In this document: positions 45,121 to 57,314 of the stretch, in pieces | Numbering within the stretch: position 1 is the first letter of the stretch | Layout of the letters: each line of letters starts with the position of its first letter | DNA from: Chaetoderma sp. LZ-2023a | Taxonomy: Eukaryota > Mollusca > Caudofoveata > Chaetodermatida > Chaetodermatidae | Assembly (NCBI GenBank): GCA_034401795.1 | Contig: CM067372.1 | Coordinates: 37,340,494-37,404,493 of the forward strand | DNA length: 64,000 bases | Direction of reading: 5' to 3' | Made by a program: the position numbers and the translations under genes | Notes under the pieces: model-generated | What the model saw: the letters and a program-made list of their open reading frames with translations, nothing else | Told to the model about the DNA's origin: nothing | Database searches by the model: none

Positions 45121-45856
45121 TATCCACACATATCCACACATATCCACACATATCCACACATATCCACACATATCCACACATATCCACACATATCCACACA
45201 TATCCACACATATCCACACATATCCACACATATCCACACATATCCACACATATCCTTCACATATCCACACATATCCACACATATCCACACATATCCACAC
45301 ATATCCACACATATCCTTCACATATCCACACATATCCTTCACATATCCACACATATCCACACATATCCACACATATCCACACATATCCTTCACATATCCA
45401 CACATATCCTTCACATATCCACACATATCCACACATATCCACACATATCCACACATATCCACACATATCCACACATATCCTTCACATATCCACACATATC
45501 CACACATATCCACACATATCCACACATATCCACACATATCCTTCACATATCCACACATATCCTTCACATATCCACACATATCCACACATATCCACACATA
45601 TCCACACATATCCACACATATCCTTCACATATCCACACATATCCTTCACATATCCACACATATCCACACATATCCACACATATCCACACATATCCACACA
45701 TATCCACACATATCCACACATATCCACACATATCCACACATATCCTTCACATATCCACACATATCCACACATATCCACACATATCCACACATATCCTTCA
45801 CATATCCACACATATCCACACATATCCACACATATCCACACATATCCTTCACATAT
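45121..45856. repeat. 10/11-bp satellite (TATCCACACA / TATCCTTCACA), about 72 units
   Basis: Tandem TATCCACACA units are interrupted by 13 copies of the 11-bp variant TATCCTTCACA. The variants are spaced by 61, 21, 50, 21, 71, 61, 21, 61, 21, 101, 51 and 51 bases, showing blockwise duplication of a 61+21 motif. No frame contains a stop on either strand, so the LINE frame stays open across it. Confidence 0.97.
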
Positions 45857-46127
45857 TAATTATTTATTGTTGTTATCAAAATTGTATATCTATACGTGCC
45901 ATAACATGGATAAAAATATCAATTTGATAACTTTTAAAAATGAATTAAAATTTCAGCTCAAGGTGATAGGCAAAGTGAAAATGAAATTTACTGAAGAAAG
46001 CTATAGTTTATTAGATAAACTTATTCCTTTATTATAAATTATTATAAGGTGATATTAATACTGTTATATTTTTAATTATTTTATATTATTTTTTATTGGT
46101 ATGATGAATCACTCGGGAAGGGACTTT

Positions 46128-46165
46128 AGGGTGGGGTGGGGTGGAGTGGGGTGGGGTGGAGTGTT
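46128..46165. repeat. GGGGT/GGAGT short tandem repeat
   Basis: About seven units of GGGGT with two GGAGT variants in the 3' flank of the LINE. Runs of G4 could form a quadruplex. Confidence 0.85.
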
Positions 46166-46260
46166 AATTGATAGCTAAGTATATTTAATTTAGTTAGAGG
46201 AATGGAGTCATTATTGATTGAGCTATAATTAAGTTTTATATTTAAATGTTTAAATAAAGA

Positions 46261-47039
46261 AGTGCGCTTGTTTGGAAACCTGGGGTTTCACCTCAGGTCC
46301 AGCCATGAATGGAATATCTCCTGTGCTTGAAAGTTCTGAGATGCTGGTCTTTTGAGTTATTTCTTTGACTTGTTTAGGTGCATTTAAATTTGCATTTTTT
46401 TATTTTTATAGCGAGTCTTTAACTCTTTTGCTCTGCAAATGTACATTTTTATGGGAAATTTGGACTTTAACAAAGAAGAATACGGTGTGTATTTTTTTAG
46501 CAGTCTTAGTGGATGATGTTGACTGTGACCGCAACATCTTCCACCAAATATGTTTAGAAATGAGCACCAGTTAACTTGGAAATTAAAACTTAAATTTCAA
46601 TGTGTTTGGGGTTAATGTTAATTCAAAATTAAGAATTATAGAACAGCACTTAAGGCCTGAGTTGGAAATGTTGACGGTGTTGATCCTTGCTGGAGAAAGA
46701 TCTCTGTTTGTTTACTTTTCACAGAAATATGCCTTGGTACTTCTTACTTTACGTAATATCTAAGACTTCTGCTTTGCCCGCGGCTGGCTTAACAGTGGTT
46801 TTACCGGTGCGCTTCGACTCCGCCTCCTACTAAAAAACAGCCAAAAACATCATATGCAAACATTGAGAGGTAGCTATATGGAAATCCTCAGAAACATAAA
46901 CAAACCTTCAGCGGTATACAAACCTTCTCATTGACTATCATTGTTTGTTCAAGAAGTTGTTTTTTTAGCATGAATTTTTCACCCAACAAGTAGTATTTCT
47001 GAGACTGCGTGAGCAAATGTTCGACTTCACATATTTGAT
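46261..47039. other. No gene seen
   Basis: AT-rich. A few fragments around 46370-46520 resemble family F flanks. Nothing else was recognised. Confidence 0.4.
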
Positions 47040-47410
47040 ATCATAGAGGGTGCCATCTCTAGCTATGCGCACCCCACCCCCATCCCCATTTCTTGCTAAG
47101 CTCCTTCCGTTTGGTATGTATTTTGAAATCAAGGTAAAACTTTGGCCAAAATTACAATGTAGGTATAATCTGTTGATTTTTACAAAATTAATTTGAATGT
47201 GTGGGGGAGCAACAGATAGACACAAACAGTTCTTAGTCAAATTACTTTCAAAATATCCAACAGAACGCTTATTGAATTTTAAATTTATTAAAGACATACA
47301 ATTCATACACTAGTGACGGACTTTTCGATTTTCATGACGGAGCTACACGTCATTATGAATGTAGCGTCAGCTAACTAGTGACGTAATTGATTATGACGTC
47401 AGATAATTGA
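47040..47410 (-). repeat. Family P repeat, minus orientation, degenerate
   Basis: Tail units (CCATCTCTAGCTATGCGC, CCCCATTTCTTGCTAAGC), diverged palindrome arms (47167-47261) and TGACGTAATTGATTATGACG block in the expected minus-strand order. Confidence 0.7.
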
Positions 47411-47835
47411 GTGAAATATAGTTTGCATATGGATTGTTTTACAATCCTGAGTACAATTGTCTCTCTCACAGGCATCAAAAATATATTTTTCAACGTTATT
47501 CTGATATATCATACGATTAAGCATGGGCGGGGGGGTGAGGTGGGGGACAAACGGCGTTATAAAATCCAATCAGGTTACTGACAATTTACAGTTGGAAGTT
47601 AAATAATTGAAAAATAACGTATTCATTAAAAATGTAAAGAACTTGACAATATACAGTCCATAATACCACAATGCATAATTATTAACGTGGTGTTCTTATT
47701 AACATGCCTCTTGGTGGTTGATTTTTACCGAAAACCATTAACCCCTCTCGTGTCATCTTAACCATTTAATGGTCAAACTGACCAAAACAACTTTGCAGCG
47801 ATCTTCAGACAAGGCTATTTGAAAGCCCTAGAGGA

Positions 47836-47918
47836 GAGTGTTTTTAAATATTTACCACTAGGATGACTGGCTCGGTTACCGAGCCAGTCATCCTAGTGGT
47901 AAATTTTCAAAAATACTC
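47836..47918. repeat. Near-perfect 83-bp palindrome (family F)
   Basis: Arms of about 41 bases (GAGTGTTTTTAAATATTTAC, then CACTAGGATGACTGGCTCGG) meet at GTTAC with only a few mismatches. The flanks (GCAGCGATC.../...GGCCTGCTG) resemble the surroundings of the other family F copies. Confidence 0.9.
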
Positions 47919-48890
47919 TTCTTTCGGCCTGCTGATAGACACTGGCTAGGTAAAAACTGTAATTTTCTTTACGACTACCCCTTTAATGGTAAAGCCGGCG
48001 AAAGAATTCAGTGGTATATTTACAAAAATAGTAGTCTAAAATTAAAATATCTTGAACAATATTGACCATCAAAATGTTTAATTGATATATCAAGTAGTAT
48101 GTTGAGCCCTGGGGAAGCTAAGGATTTTGGCTGAGGACAAGACACCGTGGGCAAAAGCGGAGAAGGACTGATTGCAGTTGTAGGATGTTTCTACTACTAC
48201 AGCCGCAGAATACAGTAACCATACATGTGGAGCTCTGTGAGGAGCTGTTGACACAAGAGGGGTTAAAATGTGTATTAAAATGATAATTTCATGGAATATC
48301 GAGATTATTGACCAGCAAATCTCTTAAATGACGTCATGAAGTTATGTGCTAGAGAAGGATAGGCCATATTATCTACACAAAATCAAATTTGCATGCTTAT
48401 GACATACCAACTGTCTCATAGTTATGTGTTTGAATTATGTATTTTGGGTCTACGTTGTGCAATTGGCTGTCAAAATTAATGTCCATTCTGACACACTCTG
48501 TGTTGGCAAGGAAATAAGATCTTGAGTATGTTGTGATCATAGGTAATCACTGAATTAATTTATATAGCTGTTAGAATTTATCAAAAAATGTCAGATTTGA
48601 CCATAGAACCATAAGTTGTGCGTAATGAGTAATTAACCAATATATACACTCGTGATCTGATGCTGTACAATGAAACATAACCGTCCATTATGTACATCAT
48701 TAGTGATTACCTCTGAAAATGTATCATTCAGAAAATAAGCCTGGTTTAGCAATAGCAAACGAAAGATCTTGCTGCATATCAACTGCAATACTAGTAAAGG
48801 TTTCCAGATACACATAATGTATTTTCTTACATGTTCAAGTGATAATTCAAAGTAAGGCAGAAAGGACATTCTTAGAACCACTCCACTTCC
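47919..48890. other. No gene seen
   Basis: AT-rich intergenic sequence with no long open frame of coding character and no repeat recognised. Confidence 0.4.
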
Positions 48891-49140
48891 CTTCATTAGA
48901 CCCACACAGCCATGCCACTTGCCTCCATTAGACCCACACAGCCATTCCACTTGCCTTCATTAGACCCACACAGCCATTCCAATTGCCTTCATTAGACCCA
49001 CACAGCCATTCCACTTGCCTTCATTAGACCCACACAGTCATTCCACATGCCTTCATTAGACCCACACAGCCATTCCACTTGCCTTCATTAGACCCACACA
49101 GCCATTCCACTTGCCTTCATTAGACCCAAACAGCCATTGC
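48890..49140. repeat. 32-bp tandem repeat, about 7.5 units
   Basis: Unit: CATTAGACCCACACAGCCAT plus TCCACTTGCCTT, with single substitutions. Not coding. Confidence 0.95.
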
Positions 49141-50200
49141 ACGTGGCTAGCAGCTGCATTGCAAATACACTCTAGCGCTATACACTCATTTAAAACAATC
49201 AGACTCCTCGCTCAGATGTCAAATTAGACAAGAAATAGCAAGCCTACAAATGATTCAATATTATGTTGGCTGCCTAGTCTTACCTGGGCCATTGATGTAC
49301 GCTTCCATGTACAGTCACCTATTATAACACATATGGTTGTGTCCACTCATAACTCTGAACCTGTTCTTGATAACGGCAGGCATAAATCTCAGATTGGGTG
49401 GGTGGTGGAGAGGGCACCACTTCGTGGTAGCTTTAGTGTATTGATCGTGATGCAATCTGGCCCTGAGTAGATTATGGCCTAGTCTGGAAATATTTTGGGA
49501 AAGGTCATATGTCAGGTTAAAGACAGTCGACTCTTTCCTCAGCAAGTTTAATACTTAAGACCCCTTTCTCGTGTTCTCTGAAGGTATTTGATTTATTACT
49601 AGATAATATGGCTATCCTCTGAAGATCGGCACATATTTAGTAATGATCTTTGAGGCTTTGACCGAATAACTGATTCAGGCGTTTCTCGCTGACATCTGCT
49701 GCACACATGTCAATGTCAGCAACATTATTTATTTTCAGACTTTGTTTACGTGTGGTGTTTAGGGCATTCAACATTAATTTTACGTTCTTACACACTATGT
49801 AGCACCAGATAATTTTTCAATCATTCATAACTGAATGTACAAATATTTGCCGGTTTCACTTTGATGATCATGCAGAAGGTTTTATTCAAGTCTGAGTAGA
49901 CGTCGTTGATGATCCCGTATCTGTGCTGGAATGTTCCAATAGATTTTCGATCCTTCCATTCTTAACACTTTTCTAGAGGCAGCAACTTCCTTTACCTGAC
50001 GAGAGTCCTTTTGTTTTTCGCTTTGATGTCCATGGGACCGTTGGTACACCCAAATCTGTTAGCGATCCACTGTTTTGATCTACTTCCCAATTCTTCATCA
50101 CCAACACTATGTTGTTAGGCTGTTTCCCTGTTTCATCTGTTCTAGTGACTAAAGTCTCAACGGCTTGGTCATATGAAGACTTGATACATGCGGTAGTATG
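49141..50200. other. Unassigned; possible traces of minus-strand coding
   Basis: A 76-codon minus-strand frame (49315-49545) and coding-like minus-strand stretches near 49900-50160 were noted, but no domain was recognised. It may be an old retroelement. Confidence 0.25.
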
Positions 50201-50590
50201 TAGTAGTAGGGTCGGTATTAAAATGATACCACCTCCTCAACTGGCAGCCGTTAGGTGATCCGTGGCCCCAACTGCCCTCTCAATCCCTGAGGCATAGGGT
50301 TGTTGAGACATGTGGTTGGTGTATGCCTCTAGATGGAGCTGGGAGCTATGCCGCCAGGGATTGAGAGGGCGGTGGGGGCCACCACGGATCGCCGAACGGC
50401 TGCCAGTTGAGGGAGGTAGTATCATTTTAATACCGACCCTACTACTAGTCAAAATGATACCACCTCCCTAAATAGCTGTTCGGCGATCCGTGGCCCCACT
50501 GCCCTCTCAATCCCTGGGGCAAAGGGATGTTGAGACATGTGATTTTCGTGGTCGGTGTATGCCTCTAGATGGAGATGGGAGCCACGGTTC
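50201..50590. repeat. Fold-back element with an extra half-copy
   Basis: Arms of ~97 bp (50201-50297 and 50350-50448; for example GGGTCGGTATTAAAATGATA and its complement) flank a ~50-bp spacer. A third copy in left-arm orientation with its own spacer follows at 50450-50585. The arms contain GATCCGTGGCCCC and CCCTCTCAATCCCTG. Confidence 0.9.
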
Positions 50591-50651
50591 TCCTGGACAT
50601 GGAAGGCTGTGGCGAATATAAAAAACCCGTGTGGACCCCACTGTCCGGGAG

Positions 50652-50727
50652 AACCTCCTCAGGATACCGGCCAGTGGCCGGCCTCTCCCTCTCTCTCTCT
50701 ATTCTGACCAGTATCCTGAGGAGGTTT
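50652..50727. repeat. Small hairpin with CT-rich loop
   Basis: AACCTCCTCAGGATAC at 50652 pairs with GTATCCTGAGGAGGTT at 50712; the loop holds GGCCAGTGGCCGGCC and (CT)n. Confidence 0.85.
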
Positions 50728-50826
50728 TTCTATCTGTGGGACACTTTTGTATCTATCCTACCTATCCTACCTATGTACATATTCTACCTATCCTACCCCA
50801 CCCTGTTGCTATCCCAGCTGGCTCGT

Positions 50827-50832
50827 GTGTGC

Positions 50833-50921
<89 letters not shown>
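50827..50921. repeat. (GT)n microsatellite
   Basis: About 45 uninterrupted GT units; the Cys/Val frames across it are not genes. Confidence 0.98.
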
Positions 50922-51029
50922 TGTGGTGCTTTTACCCCACACTGGGGAGTGTTACGGTGGGTCTTTATCTAACCTGGTCATATTACCCCGGCCCTAATGT
51001 CTTACCTAGTTTCTAACTGTCAGGTAAGT

Positions 51030-51420
51030 TCTAGCGAGGTCTTTTGAGCGGATTTGAACCCCAGTCCGCAGCCTGGGAACACCATGCAATTCAAACTCTA
51101 TCAACTCTATAGATAGACCCACCGCAACACCATTAAAATCTCGACTCTTAGTACTTTTCATCTCTGGGCGTGAGTTGTGAAATCGCTGTTACTGCGTTAT
51201 CTCGAAGTGACGTCAAGATCTAGAGTGAGTCGAGCCTGATAGCGCAGCAACTCAGCAACGTGTGAACACATAACTTATCAGTCATTGCATACATGGTCGA
51301 GATAGTTAATGCATTGTATTATACAACAGGTTCAAATCTCGTTATGTGTTATTAGCAAATGGTAAACTATAAAATCACAGGTTCAAATCTCGCTATGTGT
51401 TATTAGCAAATGGTAAACAT
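51030..51420. repeat. Possible tRNA-derived SINE pieces
   Basis: GGTTCAAATC, which matches the pol III B box, occurs three times: once on the minus strand (about 51049-51060) and twice on the plus strand (51330 and 51379) in a 50-bp tandem duplication (GGTTCAAATCTCG...TATGTGTTATTAGC). ATGGTCGAGATAGTTAATGC at 51293 is A-box-like. No cloverleaf could be completed. Confidence 0.3.
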
Positions 51421-52422
51421 GTCTACAATTACTCTTTACCCGTTACCCAAGAAGCATGACATCACGTCAAGACCAACTCGCACAGTCACATAAAACCCGG
51501 GATTGCAGACCACAGACCCTCGTCTGGGCCAAAGTCAAGAATAATAGTTTATTTAGCCCACCTGCTATGCGTTAACACCACCCAATTAGACACAGCATCG
51601 ATAATGGTATTCCACATGTGAACGCACAACCATACATTACGTGTAAACAGTCAACTACGTGTAAACGCTCATCTACAAACAATATTACACACAATGGGCT
51701 GGCCTGAAGAACTATGGTCATGCATGCATGATGTAGGCTGTGCGACGTGAAAAGAAAAAGTACCCGGGCCATTGCATGATAGGTGCAACTATGCAGATCG
51801 AAATCTTGAGAAATGGAGAAGCTCAGGGATCCCAACATTCCGCTCGTCAGTTCTACTAACATGCCTTACGTGTCGCGGACGTTATCCAATGACTGTGATA
51901 ACGATGGACAAACTTTTCAAGTATATGAATTATTTAGAAACGGTTTGCTGTTTTGATGGTGATGCTGCCATCGAGTTGGAACAAGAGTGGGAACAAGAAA
52001 TGCAGTGATCCCTCGCCAACCAACCTCTCAATGCGCGCACTACTCCCACGTATGACATCAGCTCTCCTGAACATCGACCACATCTCACACAAACACATAG
52101 TCTCCGTCGGTATCACATCGAGACGACGGACCACCCACACATTTTTCCAGGTACTGAATCGCCTTGTGATCAACCACACATAATAGCGTCTGAACGCCCA
52201 TTTAGAGACAAGCATCCACTATCACATCGACACGACAGACCACCCACAGGTTTCAGGTACTGATCGCCTTGGGATCAACCACACATAATAGGGTCTGAAC
52301 GCCCATTTAGAGACAGGCATCCACAGTGATATACACCATGATTACTGTTGCATAGCTTCGCGATGTTGCAACGCAATTCAGCCTTAGAGTAGCCTCAAAG
52401 GTCTAGAAAACCGACCTGCTCC
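51421..52422. other. Left flank of the Polinton; one tandem duplication
   Basis: 52112-52323 contains two ~105-bp copies of a segment with TCAACCACACATAATAG and CTGAACGCCCATTTAGAGAC. A 78-codon plus frame (51772-52008) is unrecognised. No Polinton-type terminal inverted repeat was identified. Confidence 0.5.
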
Positions 52423-55400
52423 AGATGATCGGACAGACCCGTGCCGAGGAGTCGCAGAAGCGTCTCTCCCGAGCAATGAAGACGGGAAGGTTTCCAGCAC
52501 TTACCAAAGATGATCCTTTGAATCCACACAAGAAAGCGCAGCGGCTCCATGAGCTTCGTCAGTTGAACGAGGGGGTGACTGCTAGCTTGTGAGCCAAGAC
52601 TGTAGCGAGGCGAATGGCGGCCCATCCACTGGAGCGCTTACCTCCCCTACACAGGATCGCTAAGCAAGTGATGAGGGGGCCAAGGTCTGAACCCTTAGCC
52701 CGGAGCATGAGGCGAGAAGACGAACGCATTCTCGACCAGCATCTCGGCGAAAGGGAGACAGAGGATAGAGGACACTGGCCAGTACGCTGGACATTCTTCA
52801 GAGGTCTAGAAGGAGACCTCACAGGCCAGACCATGCAAAAGATCCAGCAGACTGACCAGAATGCCTTCTACCTCCGCTACACCCATACCTATCGAATCCG
52901 TCACATCGAAGACGGTATGGTGATGCTCTTCCACAAGAATGCTCCAGGGAACCTGTGGCTGAACACGATATGAGCAGCTCAGGACTGGGTGGCAGCAAGA
53001 GAGCAAGGCCGCCTCGACACAAACAATATCGATCAACCCAACACCAAGTGGGCTTCGTTCGATCAATCAACGTTGAGATCAGGGCTGTCATCGACCGCCA
53101 ACCTCTGCTTGGGACAGGCCCCCTCCCAGACTGGCTATAACAGAAGAAGAGTATGACTGCTCTCGACACCCACAGGGACAACATGTGTCTCTGGAGAACT
53201 CTAGCAGTCCACCGAGGAGCGAGAGCTGATAGAAGTACAGCTCCTGCACGAGAGCTTGCCACACAGTTCTACGGCAAGACAGTGACAGTACTTGATGTTC
53301 ACAAGACCTCGCTGGATCAGCTAGACAAGGTAGAGTTCTTCGCCAAGATCGGGATTCGCGTGTATGAACCAACCGAAGAGGGCACCTGGCACTTGATCAG
53401 GCAAGCGGCTGACTACCATGACACCATGACCATCGGAGTGTGGGACCACCATGCCTTCTACATCAAGAACATCTCCAAGCTGGCACATACACTAGTCTGC
53501 AGTCACTGTCAGCAGAGGTTTACACAGGCATGCAGTTTTCAACGCCATGCTGATCACTGTACAGGCGGCAAAACAACAATCATGTGTCCTGACGAGAAGG
53601 TTGAGGCGCCACAGTCTGTGTATGAGAAAGCCTTCTATCCAGCCCAACCATCCAGTTCAGTGGCTACTCGTTGGATCGAGTATGAGTCGAGAAACAGAGG
53701 CATACACATACACCATGTAGAGTGTGGGCATGGTGGCAAGCGTTGGATCGAGGACGCTCCCGTGGATGGTTATGATCCGACCACCCACACCGTTTACCAA
53801 TTCCATGGCTGTCACTGGCACGGGTGTCCACAACACCAGCGAGGTGAGGATGCTGAACAAAGATACCACAAGACAGTCCTGAGAGAGGAGAAGCTGAGAG
53901 AATCTGGATGCATACGTGTGGTACAGTTGGAGTGCTGTATAAAGCACTGTCCAAGCGTCCATAAACGAGTTCGGACTGTCCCATACCCACACTTCGTAGT
54001 TTACGACTTCGAAGCACTCCTAGATGGTATCAAGACTCATCCTACGGAGACTCTCACGATCGAGAGTACTCACATACCTATCTCTTTGTCAGTTGGCTGC
54101 TCCTTAGATGGCGCCATGAGTGAGCCCACTCACCTTTGCAATCCTGACCCCAAAGAACTAATCAGAGAGTTCATGCTGGTGATCCAACGGTGAGCATATC
54201 TAATCCGGACAAGGGTTAGAGAACAGTACATACCGACAGACCAGGACAAGCTCCAAAAGCGACAGCAGAACTGATCAAGGAGTGGTGTGACCAAGTGCCT
54301 GTACTGGGGTTCAAGTCTGGGCGGTATGACCTGAACCTCATCAAGAAGTACTTCGTCGATGAGCTGACTGACGGTACAGGTACAGTGAAAGTCGCCAAGT
54401 AGGCCAGTCAGACCATATTCCTCATAACACCTGAGCTACGGTTTCTCGATGTGCTGAACTACCTCGGACCAGGAGTCTCGTACGAGGTATGGGTCAAAGC
54501 TTACGGGTGTACCCAGCCGAAGAGCTGGTTCCCATATGAATGGTTTGACACACATGAGAAGCTCAACTAACCAGGGCTACCTGACTACTCAGCATGGACA
54601 TCTAAGCTCAAGGGTGGCTACCTCTGGACGCGATCAGAGGGGGAACAGTGTAACAAGACATTCAGCGAGCATGGAATGCGGACATTCGCGAACTGGCTGC
54701 GATACTACAACAACCTGGACGTCAGTCCATTCATCGAAGCCCTAGAGCGGATGTGGGAGTTCTACACAGAACGAGAAATATACATCCTCAAAGAGATGTG
54801 TCACTGCAGTACCTCCTCCGTGGAACCACTCAGCACATGCTGGATGTTATCCTCTATTCACCGGGCAAGGAAGCCTACGAGATGCTGAAGGGTGCTGTTG
54901 CTGGAGGTCCGAGCATCGTATTCACCAGATACAACGAGGCTGGTGTGACTCGAATCCGCCAGGGTGAGCGTGTCTGCCAACGTCTACTCGGCTACGAGGC
55001 AAATGCTCTGTACCTGTCAATGATGGCCAAAGGGATGCCATGTGGTAAGGAGACAGTGCACCATTTGTCTAGTGCCAGTGGTGTAGCTGGCTTTAACGAG
55101 GCTCTCCTAGCAGACAGCTGGTTTGGGTTTGCTGAGGTGGATATAGAGGTCCCCAAGGCTCTGTGGGCAAAGTTCGAGGAAATGCCTCCTCTCTTCTATA
55201 ACCGTGAGATCATGGTCGAGGCAATCTCTTTTGAGATGATGGCATAACTAGGGTGAACATGGAGGAAGCGTCCCACCACCCAGAAGCTGGTCGGTTCCCT
55301 CTCTGGCAAGAAGCGGCTGCTGTATCCACCGACACTCAAGTGGTATATAGCCCATGGCCTGGAGATCACTGCTGTATACGGCACCATAGATTATGAGGCC

Positions 55401-56278
55401 AGGTGGCCATTTGAGTGGTTCGTGGAGAAGGTTACGGAGGCCTGCCACTCGGGAGATGTAGATAAGAGCAAAGCGCTCTTGTCAGATCTCTTCAAACTCC
55501 TCAGCATCAGTGCCTACGGGAAGCTCATCGAGGCCCTACAACGTCATAGCAACACCAGCTTCACGAAGGATGAACGTGTGGTAGACAAGGCCCTGCATAG
55601 TGCATGGTTCGAAGATCTCGAGGAGATCAGTGAACCAGATGAGCTCCAGAGTCGCAAGCCGAGAATCACTATTCGAAGGCCTTTCCAGCTGGGGATAGTC
55701 GTTTATGAGCTCGCGAAGCTGCGATGCTGGAGTTCTACTACGACTTCCTCGATGGCTACATAGCTCGTGACAGCTTTGAGTACCTGTAGATGGACACTGA
55801 CTCCGCATATATCACTATAGCAGGCTCCAACCTCGACGGCGTCATTCCCCCTGAGATGCGAGCAGAGTACCTGGCTCATAAGCGGTACCAGCTAGTTTGG
55901 GACAAATGGTCTGGATGGACTCCGGGACTGTTCAAGCTCGAGTTCGAAGGCTCTCGCGGTATCGCTCTCTGATCCAAATGCTACTACGTGGAGAGCACAG
56001 CTGCAAGTAAGTACTCGGCTAACGGAATGTCAAAGCGGCAGAATGCGGTCTCTTGGCAGAGGTTCTACAGTGCCCAACATGGCGGGGTGGACAGCGCTAA
56101 AAACCTAGGCCTACGCATGCAAAACCTGGGTATGGTGACGTATGAGCAGGAAAAACTCAGACTCTCCACTTACTATGATAAGTGCCATGGGCTGCCAGAT
56201 GGTGTCCATACCGAGCCCATCGAGTATCATGTTAGCACCCTAGGTGGTGGTAGCTGTTTGTCTGCAGGGACTAGCTGA
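52423..56278 (+). pseudogene. Polinton DNA polymerase B
   Basis: Starts with an ATG at 52423. The N-terminal region has stops near 52591, 52973 and 53138. 53153-54193 is a 347-codon open part with a CxxC...H...H finger, HGCHWHGC and the Exo I motif VVYDFEALLD. After a frameshift, Exo II (GFKSGRYDLN) and Exo III (YYNNLDV) follow. The polymerase domain has GYEANALYLS (motif A, with Glu where Asp is expected), KLLSISAYGKLIE (motif B) and MDTDSAYI (motif C). The frame moves 2, 1, 0, 2 along the gene, with at least eight stops, two of them in place of Cys or Gln codons beside motif C. Total length, about 1280 codons, is normal for the family. Confidence 0.88.
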
Positions 56279-56285
56279 AGCTCTT

Positions 56286-57314
56286 CTACGACAAATGGTC
56301 ACCTAGACACTCCGTGTTGGCGTGCCAGGAGTACAGTGTAAGCCGCCCCTCCGCCTCCACATACCTGTCAAGTCTGTGAACATCTATCGACAAGTTACGA
56401 TCTGTTGCACACCGTCGACCACCTTCCAGCTCACCAGGCTCATACAGGTACCGAATCAGAGCATCAGGTGGCAGGCACTCCTCTCCCTTGTTCGCTCCTC
56501 TAGAGCTCTGACTGGCTACAGCAGAGTGTCTGATAGCCTCTACTGGCTTTTTCCCGATTAGCCTAGTAACCTCGGCATTGGATCTCTCCACCACAGCAGG
56601 CAGCCCTCTCACCCATACTCTAGAACGTTCACTCAGCGCGGCCATTTCCTCGGCCTATTGGTGTGGGAACAGTCTCTCTGCCAGGGTCCGATTCAACCAC
56701 ACAATGATAGCCTGGGCACGGTGATGTCCTACCTCGCCTCGCCTAACTGCCACACTGTGTTTCCGCATGAGGGCTGCAGTCTCACCTCTGAACTCCTTAC
56801 CCTCATCCACCTGCAACAATTCCGGCCACTGGAGGGGATTTTCCGAAGCCTCGTAGACACCCTGGAATGCCTGGGCCACCTGACCAGCCGACTTGTCTGT
56901 GAGCGGTACTGCAGCCTTGTACCCGCTGGCGAGATCGGCGATGGTGAGAGCATACTTGTATGTCTTACGACCAACCGAGTCGTGTGGAAGGAATAGTACA
57001 TCTGCCTGGTGAACTCTGTTCGGGATAGTTTCATCAAAAAGGGTATGCTTGATGTGCTATGGACGAGGTCTGTATATCTGCCACATCGCCTGGCAGCTGA
57101 GCCACTGACTAACTGTCTTCAATGTGAGGTTGTGGCCCTTGCGACGTGCAGCCTCGAGTAGTTGAGGGCGCTCATGGTAATATCCACCAGGCCGATAGTA
57201 GAATTCCTCAAGAAAGACGGTTGATAAACTCCCGGATTTCATCACTGACGTCCACTCCAATCCTGTCACGCACGGCCAGGGTAAACTCCAAACAGATGAA
57301 CAGACAGCTGTCAT
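56286..57314 (-). pseudogene. Polinton integrase (retroviral-like)
   Basis: One continuous minus-strand frame of 343 codons is interrupted only by two TAG codons (about 57060 and 56656). N-terminal: FYYRPGGYYHERPQLLEAAR and LKTVSQWLSCQ. Core: HQADVLFLPHD carries the first catalytic Asp and LLQVDEGKEF the second. The position of the catalytic Glu, just before NRTLAERLF, holds Val. C-terminal: VRGLPAVVERSNAEVTRLIG. It lies tail-to-tail with the polymerase, eight bases apart. The upstream 81-codon gene overlaps its start by about 100 bases in another frame. Confidence 0.85.

Larger units (their letters stand above)
43750..46260 (+). pseudogene. AT-rich LINE remnant carrying a 10/11-bp satellite
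   Basis: RT motifs are visible across frames. Near 43790 the active-site region reads CADDSTLTV, followed by LNLNVDKCAI and YKYLGIL. After 44904 one frame encodes KLKIDTDPFCSKCPNTEHDI...HYMFGC, the CC...H...C domain at the RT C-terminus. It then crosses the satellite 45121-45856 and resumes as NYLLLLSKLYIYTC with a Lys/Glu-rich end at 46037. An AATAAA near 46252 could be its poly(A) signal. It is much more AT-rich than its surroundings and starts about 130 bp after the ABCG stop codon. Confidence 0.75.

Noticed and set aside
45073..45852. Minus-strand 'CGYVWICVDM' repeat proteins
   Set aside because: Shadow of the 10/11-bp satellite; coding flanks exist only on the plus strand.
48890..49140. 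CRISPR-like direct repeats
   Set aside because: 32-bp units are continuous with no spacers; no cas genes.
51049..51130. tRNA gene on the minus strand
   Set aside because: A B-box-like motif is present but acceptor and anticodon stems cannot be paired; at most a tRNA-derived repeat.
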